The notes under the pieces are model-generated. The model ran no database searches and was not told the DNA's origin. It saw only the letters and a list, made by a program, of their open reading frames with translations. This document shows positions 46,401 to 52,305 of a stretch of 52,305 bases of DNA, piece after piece. Source of the stretch: Acanthaster planci (taxonomy: Eukaryota; Echinodermata; Asteroidea; Valvatida; Acanthasteridae); the NCBI RefSeq assembly GCF_001949145.1, contig NW_019091424.1, positions 136,445 through 188,749 of the forward strand. Reading direction: 5' to 3'. Position 1 is the first letter of the stretch. Each line of letters opens with the position of its first letter. The translations under genes and the position numbers were made by a program.

Positions 46401-49400
46401 TTATAGCAATAAGTCAGGTACCGACCAAGAGGCTTTATGTTTTATCGTTAGGTGTGACTTCTCCTTCAGGCGTTGTAAATCAGTAACAAAAGTAAACGGG
46501 GCAACTTCGAGGAAACGAATCACGAAATCAAAGTCTTTATTTCACCTTCCGTGTTACAATAAAACAATATGACATATAAAAGGTATTGACAAAAATACTG
46601 CGTTTACCTTGAGGTGTGACTTCTCCTTGAGTCGTACTTTGCTGATCAACAACAGGTGTAGACGTGAAAATTTCGAGGAAACGAATCATGAGATCAATTT
46701 ATTTCACCCTCCTTACAATGTAACAATGGCATTGTATTAGGTATACGGACTAAGAAAAACTGTGTTTACCTTTTGTTGTGACTTCTCCTTGAGTCGTACT
46801 TTGCTGATCAACAACAGCAGTAGACGGGGAACCTTTGAGAGAAAAAAATCATCACAACCAATGTTTGTGTTACCCTCACTACAGTGCAATAATGCACCAA
46901 GCATCGACCAAGAAACATTAAGCTTACCTTGCGGTGTGCCTTGTCCTTGAGTTGTACTTTGCTGATCAACTACAGGTGTAGACGGGGAAACTTCGAGAAA
47001 AACAGTCATGGCAACAAATGTTTATTTTACCCTCTTTAAAATTTAACAATATGACTTGTCTCAGGTCTCGACCAAAATCATTGTACTTACCTTGAGGTGT
47101 AACTTCTCCTTGAGTCGTACTTTGCTGATCAACAGGAGTAGATGTGGAAACTTCGACAAAAAAATGATGACAACCAAATTTTCCAATAAATGAAATGCTC
47201 TTTAAAAACTAAATAATGCCTATGTGCAGATTTGATTTACGTATTGCAAGAGCTTAATGCTATGAGCAGGTACGAAAAATATATCGTAAATCGTCATGAT
47301 GTATAAAAACAGTAGAGTCCATCACATTGAATAAAAACGTTATGCGTGTCACATTTCCATGACAACGCATCTTTAAAAATACCCAAGGAAAGACAACTTG
47401 AAAAGACTATTCCAAATGGGATGATCAAGATATTTTTGAAGCAGCCCTTGAAGCAAAACGAAAACCAAGTATTACACAAGGAACTGTTAAAAAGGTATCA
47501 ACATTATTACCAGGATTACTGCAATTGACTTCATCGCTTCCATTAATACAGTCTGTCTGATAATCACACCGCCAAGATCCATTGATGCATACAGAATGTC
47601 CACAGTCAAACTCATTCCCTCCACAAATCAGATTTTCTGAAACAAATGTCAGCTTCATTACAATTATTGTAAGGACGAGCACGTACGGGGCGCACTCAAC
47701 AATAAAGTGACAGCGCCACCAAGCGGTGACACGCCATTCTACAATGTGCGGTCTCCCTTGTAGCTGGCCTGTACACCTCTTGCTTCTTTTAGGTAAAATT
47801 CACCCTTTTTAGCAAGTGGTCACTAATGAGTTCAGAATAAGCCATTATATTGGGGGCTCTGTCACTGTATAATGAAGTCGGAAAATAGAGTATTTCAGTG
47901 AAACATGTTATAAATTATAATTTTCTTTAAGTTTCCTGTAGGTCACGGTCTTCAATGGACGCCCTTGTGCGTTCATATGGAAAAAAGTATTTTCGGCCGA
48001 CCGCCCACTTCATTCACAATCTCAGTCACGTGTTAGTAGTAGTAGTCAATCGTTAGTAGTAACGATTGTTTAATTGATATTTTTGTGTGAATAAATTATT
48101 ATAGTGCAAGTACTATCAGGTGCCCCTTCTTGGTGATAGAAATTGATTCCGTAAGCTATTGTACATGGTGTACATGTATTTGTGGTGCACATGGGAACAC
48201 AAAGATCAGAGTTTCAAATATATTGGCTTTAATCTCCAAAGCAGTTGTTGGCTTTAAAGAGCTGTGCCTTGCTACAGTAGGTACACGTAAATGATTCACA
48301 GTCATCTTTTACTGTAAAAAGCTCTTTTATGGCAGTTTAAATTCTTTGTCATAACAGTGTAATTGGGAATGCTTGATTATTATAATGAAATTATGTGTTC
48401 CTAAACGAGATTTCCTGTGAGGTCCAGGATGTGCTCTCACACCTTGATAATTCAGCCTCATTAAGGGCTCGGACTTCTGTTTCCAACTTCATGTATTTTA
48501 CTTCATGCACAGTTGGATCTGCCTAGGTGATGATTTTGCATTTCACCCATCAAATCTTCTTTCTTTCCTGTTCTGTCTTTTTTTGTAATTGTGTAATTAA
48601 TTCCCCAATGTGCTGTCTCCCTTGCTGCAGGCTTGCTCACCGCTTGCTCCTTTCAGAAATAAACTGAGTGACTCGGGCCCAGGTGTCGTTGTCTTTTTTT
48701 CATGCTTACACCTTCATCACCCCTACCAGCCCTCCACAATATACTTTATCGACACTGTAATAATCTGAAGCAATGAGCAACATAAACTGCTTGTTTCAAC
48801 TTTGTGAAAACAAGAAACAGAGGAAACAAGGAATGTATCGAATTCAAATTTCATTGAAACACATGTTTGCTTATCAACCTGCTGAATTTAAGACTCACCC
48901 GTTGATGGAATGCATGAAGCCCACAGTGAAAACCCCATGTCAGTCACGTTTCCGTTTGACGTGAATCTCAACCACATTTCAGTCCCGGTGGAGATCAGAT
49001 CAGGTGCCTCTTTACCTCCGTGCCAAGCAAAGAACTCGCCAGTGGCAATATTGCCACCGTCACCAGCACGGAAGTAATCATAGTTACGCTCAGTTTTAAA
49101 GCTGGAGAAGGTGACACGAACCCTCTGTCCCTCTCCACACTGGATGATCCAAGTCATGTTGACCTTGTTGGGATAGTTGCTTGGATGAAAAGGTGAGGTT
49201 ATCTGAACACTGTCACTTCCATTGATGATATGGAGGATGCTTTCTGCTGCGGTAAAAAATTTTCAGAGGACTGGAAGGTCAGCTGAGAGATATTTTAATG
49301 TGCTCAGATATTGATTGTTACGTATCATTCACGCAACAAATTGGTATGTCAACTAAAATTTGTGACAAATTAAACATCTGTTTGATTAAAGGTGAACCAG

Positions 49401-52305
49401 GTCAGGCTGAATCAGCTTCAGATGATTGAAAAGTTTAACACTGTCAGACGAATAGAATCTTACCTTCTCATTCAGTTTCGTATCAATTGTAAAATAAGTG
49501 TCTCAAGCCCGTTTATGGTTTCCTTGGTGCAGTTATTTTTTTCCTGTGTGTTTTTTACTCTGCAGCATGCCTTGCTAAGAAAAGACTAACCCCAAGAAAT
49601 ATTTCCAATGCACAATTCCTTCATAAGTTTCAACATAAACTGATGACACGGCTATTTTTGCAAAGTACTGAAAACGTCATTTGAAAAGATATAAATTTAA
49701 GTTCAGACAATATGAAAAGTTGTAGAACCAGTCTGCGGTGGCGAAAATCTTTGTTGTGCAATCTTTTGAAACATTAAAAATGTTTCCAAATGTGGCATGT
49801 ATCGGAGAAAAAGAATCATCACAACCAATGTTTATGTTACACTCACTACAATGCAATAATATATCAAGCATCGACCAAGAAACATTGTGCTTACCTTGAG
49901 GTGTGCCTTGTCCTTGAGTCGTACTTTGCTGATCAACAACAGGGGTAGACGGAGAACCTTCGAAAAAAGAATCATCACAACCAATGTTTGTGTTACCCTC
50001 ACTACAATGCAACAATGCATCAAGCATCAACCAAGAAACATTGTGCTTACCTTGAGGTGTGACTTCTCCTTGAGCTGTACTTTGCTGATCAACAACAGCT
50101 GTAGACGGGGAATCTTCGAGAAAAATAATCATCACAACCAATGTTTGTGTTACCCTCACTACAATGCAACAATGTATCAAGCATCGACCAAAAAACATTG
50201 TGCTTACCTTGAGGTGTGACTTCTCCTTGAGTGGTACTTTGCTGATCAGCAACAGAAGTAGACGGAGAACCTTCGAGAAAAAAAATCATCACAACCAATG
50301 TTTGTGTTACCCTCACTACAATGCAACAATGCATCAAGCATCAACCAAGAAACATTATGCTTACCTTTTGTTGTGACTTCTCCTTGAGTGGTACTTTGCT
50401 GATCAACAACAGGAGTAGACGGGGAATCTTCGAGAAAAATAATCATCACAACCAATGTTTGTGTTACCCTCACTACAATGCAACAATGCATCAAGCATCG
50501 ACCAAGAAACATTGTGCTTACCTTGAGGTGTGACTTCTCCTTGAGTGGTACTTTGCTGATCAACAACAGGAGTAGACGGGGAATCTTCGAGAAAAAGAAT
50601 CATCACAACCAATGTTTGTGTTACCCTCACTACAATGCAACAATGCATCAAGCATCGACAAAGAAACATTGTGCTTACCTTGAGGTGTGCCTTGTCCTTG
50701 AGCTGTGCTTTGCTGATCAACAACATGGGTAGACGGAGAACCTTCAAGAAAAAATAATCGTCATAACGAATGTTTATGTTGCACTCACTACAATGCAACA
50801 ATGCACCAAGCATCGACCAAGAAACATTGTGCTTACCTTGAGGTGTGACTTCTCCTTGAGTGGTACTTTGCTGATCAACAACAGGAGTAGACGGGGAATC
50901 TTCGAGAAAAATAATCATCACAACCAATGTTTGTGTTACCCTCACTACAATGCAATAATGCACCAAGCATCGACCAAGAAACATTATGCTTACCTTTTGT
51001 TGTGACTTCTCCTTGAGTGGTACTTTGCTGATCAACAACAGAAGTAGACGGAGAACCTTCGAGAAAAAGAATCATCACAACCAATGTTTATGTTACCNTC
51101 ACTACAATGCAACAATGCACCAAGCATCGACCAAGAAACATTGTGCTTACCTTGAGGTGTGACTTCTCCTTGAGCTGTACTTTGCTGATCAACAACAGCT
51201 GTAGACGGGGAATCTTCGAGAAAAAGAATCATCACAACCAATGTTTATGTTACCCTCACTACAATGCAACAATGTATCAAGCATCGACCAAGAAACATTG
51301 TGCTTGCTTACCTTGAGGTGTGACTTCTCCTTGAGTGGTACTTTGCTGATCAACAACAGGAGTAGACGGAGAACCTTCGAGAAAAAATAATCGTCACAAC
51401 GAATGTTTATGTTGCACTCACTACAATGCAACAATGCACCAATAATCGACCAAGAAACATTGTGCTTACCTTTTGTTGTGACTTCTCCTTGAGTGGTACT
51501 TTGCTGACCAACAACAGGGGTAGACGGAGAACCTTCGAGAAAAAGAATCATCACAACCAATGTTTATTAATCCTTCTCATGCAACAATGTGATATGTACC
51601 GACTAAGAAACATTATGCTTACCTTTTGTTGTGACCTCTCCTTGAGTGGTACTTTGCTGATCAACGACAGAAGTAGACGGAGAACCTTCGAGAAAAAGAA
51701 TCATCACAACCAATGTTTATGTTGCACTCACTACAATGCAACAATGCACCAAGCATCGACAAAGAAACATTATGCTTACCTTTTGTTGTGACTTCTCCTT
51801 GAGTGGTACTTTGCTGATCAACAACAGGAGTAGACGGAGAACCTTCGAGAAAAACGAATCATCACAACCAATGTTTGTGTTACCCTCACTACAAAGCAAC
51901 AATGCATCAAGCATCGACCAAGAAACATTATGCTTACCTTGAGGTATGACCTCTCCTTGAGTGGTACTTTGCTGATCAACAACAGGGGTAGACGGAGAAC
52001 CTTCAAGAAAAAATTATCGTCACAACGAATGTTTATGTTGCACTCACTACAATGCAACAATGCACCAAGCTTCGACCAAGAAACATTGTGCTTACCTTGA
52101 GGTGTGACTTCTCCTTGAGGGGTACTTTGCTGATCAACAACAGAAGTTGACGGAGAACCTTCGAGAAAAATAATCATCACAACCAATGTTTGTTAATCCT
52201 ACTAATAATGCAACAATGCGATATGTATCGTTTATTGACTAAGAAACATTATGCTTACCTTTTGTTGTGACTTCTCCTTGAGTGGTACTTTGCTGATCAA
52301 CAACA
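28220..52305 (-). CDS. Gene 2: MUC4/SUSD2-like multidomain membrane mucin with CUB (53 exons seen, both ends incomplete)
   Basis: Read on the minus strand, this gene enters the window inside a Thr/Gln/Ser-rich exon array and runs to a TM exon ending at 28220. Domain order is repeat array, CUB, LDLa, second repeat stretch, LDLa, SMB, cbEGF, HYR, two EGF-like, two HYR, NIDO, AMOP, VWD, post-VWD segment, cadherin-like, four EGF-type exons, SEA, EGF, TM, tail. From SMB to TM there are 30 exons with the same order and phases as gene 1, 20 of them identical in length. About 6.8 kb of coding sequence is visible. The signal peptide lies to the right of the window. The terminal coding exon is not resolved. 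The product should be a type I surface mucin-like protein; CUB and an extra LDLa distinguish it from the visible part of gene 1. Confidence 0.9.
29001..29442 (-). CDS. Gene 2 juxtamembrane EGF (2 exons)
   Basis: Exons 29358-29442 (phase 1 to 2) and 29001-29062 (phase 2 to 1) give [17 protein letters not shown] and then [11 protein letters not shown]. This is the last extracellular module before the membrane span. Confidence 0.86.
29804..30403 (-). CDS. Gene 2 SEA domain (2 exons) with GS-type cleavage motif
   Basis: Exons 30294-30403 (110 nt) and 29804-30023 (220 nt) encode a SEA domain: [18 protein letters not shown], then [18 protein letters not shown] and [14 protein letters not shown] at 29937-29951 is the expected Gly-Ser self-cleavage site. 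It is homologous to gene 1 21754-22331. Confidence 0.88.
30612..32027 (-). CDS. Gene 2 EGF-type module exons (4)
   Basis: Exon 31847-32027 (181 nt, same as gene 1) has [12 protein letters not shown] and [15 protein letters not shown]. Exon 31435-31581 (147 nt) is a calcium-binding EGF starting DVDECKLY, with an insertion SGGGRGC relative to gene 1. Exon 30919-31014 (96 nt, same as gene 1) has CVNGGEYD and [12 protein letters not shown]. Exon 30612-30752 (141 nt) starts [12 protein letters not shown] and has [10 protein letters not shown]. Confidence 0.88.
32536..33075 (-). CDS. Gene 2 cadherin-like segment leading into EGF
   Basis: Exons 32923-33075 (51 codons) and 32536-32717 (182 nt, phase 1 to 0) encode [44 protein letters not shown] and FLATDGKS, then the start of an EGF ([17 protein letters not shown]). 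This is a CADG/putative-Ig-type repeat, as in gene 1. Confidence 0.84.
33576..33836 (-). CDS. Gene 2 conserved post-VWD segment
   Basis: This is an 87-codon phase 1-1 exon with [42 protein letters not shown] and [14 protein letters not shown]. It is homologous to gene 1 17406-17666 at identical length, and shows the two-Cys core seen after VWD in MUC4/SUSD2 proteins. Confidence 0.86.
34497..36027 (-). CDS. Gene 2 VWD domain with GDPH motif (4 exons)
   Basis: The exons are 35801-36027, 35513-35591, 34927-35091 and 34497-34613. The domain starts [14 protein letters not shown], with [40 protein letters not shown] and YFEFGETC. The GDPH self-cleavage motif is at 36005-36016. All four exons equal those of gene 1 in length. 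Confidence 0.92.
36427..37375 (-). CDS. Gene 2 AMOP domain (2 exons)
   Basis: Exons 37196-37375 (60 codons) and 36427-36537 (37 codons) encode AMOP with [40 protein letters not shown] and [10 protein letters not shown]. Lengths and phases match gene 1. Confidence 0.92.
37635..40381 (-). CDS. Gene 2 NIDO domain (5 exons)
   Basis: The exons are 40317-40381, 39769-39852, 39228-39395, 38774-38920 and 37635-38094. Motifs are [61 protein letters not shown] and [13 protein letters not shown] with VVFNY. Lengths are 65, 84, 168, 147 and 460 nt against 65, 90, 168, 162 and 460 in gene 1. In the 460-nt exon the first 300 nt differ from gene 1 at only about six positions by my reading. Toward the 3' end ([10 protein letters not shown]) divergence rises sharply. 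Confidence 0.93.
39474..39593. repeat. Nested inverted repeats in an intron of gene 2
   Basis: A perfect 9-bp hairpin, GCAGCTCCT at 39474-39482 and AGGAGCTGC at 39493-39501, is followed by GTCGGAAGTG (39506-39515), which is inversely repeated as CACTTCCGAC (39584-39593). The intervening DNA is GC-rich compared with the intron. It may be a remnant of a small DNA transposon. Confidence 0.4.
40885..42062 (-). CDS. Gene 2 HYR-type domain exons 2 and 3
   Basis: Exon 41793-42062 (90 codons) has [23 protein letters not shown] and a CLISFTVS end. Exon 40885-41139 (85 codons) has [31 protein letters not shown] and ATNSAGC. Both are HYR-like and equal in length to those of gene 1 (270 and 255 nt). No donor duplication like that in gene 1 is present. 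Confidence 0.9.
42223..42984 (-). CDS. Gene 2 two small Cys-rich EGF-like exons
   Basis: Exon 42877-42984 (36 codons) contains [12 protein letters not shown] and SGYCGHDC. Exon 42223-42327 (35 codons) contains [24 protein letters not shown]. They have the same lengths, order and phases as gene 1 8418-8525 and 8912-9016. Confidence 0.87.
43130..43380. mobile_element. TIR element (MITE-like) beside a splice donor of gene 2
   Basis: The left arm (about 43130-43174, with TATAGTGGGTATCGTAAATC and AACAAACATGACA) is matched in inverse orientation by the right arm (about 43309-43378, ending ACCGGTGCAATCGGTTTAT). The central part is non-coding. Similar arms occur at 24455-24710. The right arm ends some 20 bp from the donor at 43399. 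Confidence 0.6.
43400..43678 (-). CDS. Gene 2 HYR-type domain exon 1
   Basis: This 93-codon phase 1-1 exon is homologous to gene 1 7367-7645 with identical length. Landmarks are [36 protein letters not shown] and [10 protein letters not shown]. Its donor lies only about 20 bp from the edge of an inserted TIR element. Confidence 0.88.
44257..44385 (-). CDS. Gene 2 calcium-binding EGF exon
   Basis: This is a 43-codon phase 1-1 exon with [32 protein letters not shown] and GNGSSC. The D-x-D-E-C start and the aromatic residue after Ser mark a calcium-binding EGF. It has the same length as gene 1 6800-6928. Confidence 0.93.
   Translation of the reverse strand, partial: RLTNATCLNLFTTVTSMRTVLTLLRVFTVFVTWVIRGMVHRA
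44854..44994 (-). CDS. Gene 2 somatomedin B domain exon
   Basis: This phase 1-1 exon of 47 codons has the SMB pattern [26 protein letters not shown]. It is homologous to gene 1 6176-6313 and ends in a Pro-rich linker (EPPP). Confidence 0.93.
45676..45789 (-). CDS. Gene 2 LDLa domain exon 2
   Basis: This phase 1-1 exon of 38 codons has [25 protein letters not shown] and NDGRDEQNC. The calcium-binding acidic cluster is D-G-R-D-E, so the usual Ser is replaced by Arg. By position (just before SMB) this is the counterpart of the single LDLa of gene 1. Confidence 0.92.
46195..47150 (-). CDS. Gene 2 second, decaying stretch of repeat exons
   Basis: Functional-looking exons are 47091-47150 (60 nt), 46928-46990 (63), 46770-46832 (63) and 46195-46242 (48 nt, using an internal CTGCAG acceptor). 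All are phase 1-1 and encode [18 protein letters not shown]-like units. They are related to the 157-bp array on the other side of CUB-LDLa but are more diverged, and the spacing is irregular. Two further copies between them look broken and are listed separately. Confidence 0.75.
46447..46504 (-). pseudogene. Frameshifted repeat exon remnant
   Basis: The acceptor CTCGAAG is kept, but indels shift the frame and the donor GT is gone (CCTAACG). It is clearly a relic of the same unit. Confidence 0.55.
46608..46670 (-). pseudogene. Repeat exon with lost acceptor
   Basis: This is a 63-nt copy with an open frame and an intact donor (G|GTAAAC), but the acceptor CGAAG has become CGAAA, and no in-phase AG lies close by. 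It is probably skipped. Confidence 0.55.
47511..47636 (-). CDS. Gene 2 LDLa domain exon 1
   Basis: This phase 1-1 exon of 42 codons encodes an LDLa module with [25 protein letters not shown] and the calcium-site ending NGSDEVNC. The acceptor is TTTGTTTCAG and the donor CCTG|GTAATA. It lies between CUB and the second stretch of repeat exons. It is an extra LDLa relative to the visible gene 1. Confidence 0.92.
47637..48898. other. Long intron between LDLa 1 and CUB of gene 2, with a repeated block
   Basis: This 1.26-kb intron holds two similar, same-direction blocks at about 47741-47800 and 48606-48660, both with CAATGTGC, GTCTCCCTTG and a GCTTCTTTTAG/GCTCCTTTCAG segment. The second is followed by an AATAAA. 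They could be ends of a degraded retroelement. I see no open frame or exon here. Confidence 0.35.
48899..49246 (-). CDS. Gene 2 CUB domain exon
   Basis: This single 116-codon phase 1-1 exon carries CUB features: [12 protein letters not shown] near the start, [33 protein letters not shown], a hydrophobic strand [12 protein letters not shown] and [11 protein letters not shown] at the end. CUB domains bind proteins or glycans, often with calcium through the D-Y-F and D residues seen here. The acceptor is ACCGCAG at 49247-49248; a CAG three bases downstream would drop one residue. No CUB exon is visible in gene 1. Confidence 0.92.
49895..52305 (-). repeat. Gene 2 array of 157-bp units, each one exon plus one intron (16 copies seen)
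   Basis: Sixteen near-identical units each hold a 63-nt phase 1-1 exon and an intron of about 94 nt. The exons are 49895-49957, 50051-50113, 50208-50270, 50365-50427, 50522-50584, 50679-50741, 50837-50899, 50994-51056, 51151-51213, 51312-51374, 51470-51532, 51623-51685, 51780-51842, 51938-52000, 52096-52158 and 52259-52305 (cut by the window end). Each encodes a 21-residue unit of the type [18 protein letters not shown] ending PQG or TKG, with no Cys, rich in Ser, Thr and Gln. On the minus strand every unit has the acceptor TTCTCGAAG or a close variant and the donor G|GTAAGC. The spacing is 157 bp with small departures (153 to 163). This is a coding minisatellite, so copy number probably varies. 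Position 51098 is an undetermined base. Confidence 0.9.

Noticed and set aside
49887-51942. Open frames on the + strand across the 157-bp array
   Set aside because: These are shadows of the repeat. The minus-strand reading has conserved splice sites, phase 1-1 exons and continuity with the domain exons.
49895-52305. Regular direct repeats that could suggest a CRISPR array
   Set aside because: The units are 157 bp with similar rather than unique spacers, each contains a spliceable coding exon, and the context is an animal gene.

Overview
This is eukaryotic, animal genomic DNA. Coding sequence is split into about one hundred short exons with consensus GT-AG splice sites, and most introns are 90 to 1,000 bases. 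The domains are those of metazoan secreted and membrane proteins: LDLa, somatomedin B, EGF, HYR, CUB, NIDO, AMOP, VWD, SEA and a single membrane span. The combination NIDO-AMOP-VWD-EGF-SEA-TM behind a Thr/Ser-rich array matches the MUC4/SUSD2-like family, which is expanded in marine invertebrates. An anthozoan cnidarian (coral or anemone) is my best guess from the resemblance to coral mucin-like matrix proteins. The species cannot be fixed from the sequence.

The window holds two large paralogous genes, tail to tail. Gene 1 is on the + strand, with exons from 88 to the stop codon at 24858-24860. Gene 2 is on the - strand, with exons from 52305 down to 28220 and an unresolved terminal exon. Both 5' ends (signal peptide, promoter) lie outside the window. 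About 3.4 kb of AT-rich sequence separates them.

Gene 1 layout: twenty phase 1-1 Thr/Ser-rich exons, mostly 81 nt and alternating between two types (88-4652); LDLa; SMB; cbEGF; HYR; two small EGF-like modules; two HYR; NIDO (5 exons); AMOP (2 exons); VWD (4 exons) beginning with a GDPH motif; a conserved post-VWD segment; a cadherin-like segment; four EGF-type exons; SEA with a GSLII motif; EGF; TM; and a cytoplasmic tail ending at 24860.

Gene 2 layout, read from right to left: sixteen copies of a 157-bp exon-plus-intron tandem unit (49895 to beyond 52305); CUB; LDLa; a second, decaying stretch of the same repeat exons; a second LDLa; then the same series as gene 1 from SMB to TM. From SMB to TM each gene has 30 exons in the same order and phase, and 20 of the 30 have identical lengths. 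One NIDO exon is nearly identical in DNA between the genes while the neighbouring exons are well diverged, which points to recent gene conversion.

In the proposed working model both products are large type I membrane mucin-like proteins. Each has a glycosylatable stalk, a series of adhesion and sugar- or protein-binding modules, and two potential self-cleavage points (GDPH in VWD, GS+hydrophobics in SEA), so an extracellular fragment could stay non-covalently tethered or be shed. The repeat arrays, decayed exons, duplicated donor site and transposon-like insertions show that the N-terminal half changes quickly while the C-terminal exon skeleton is fixed.
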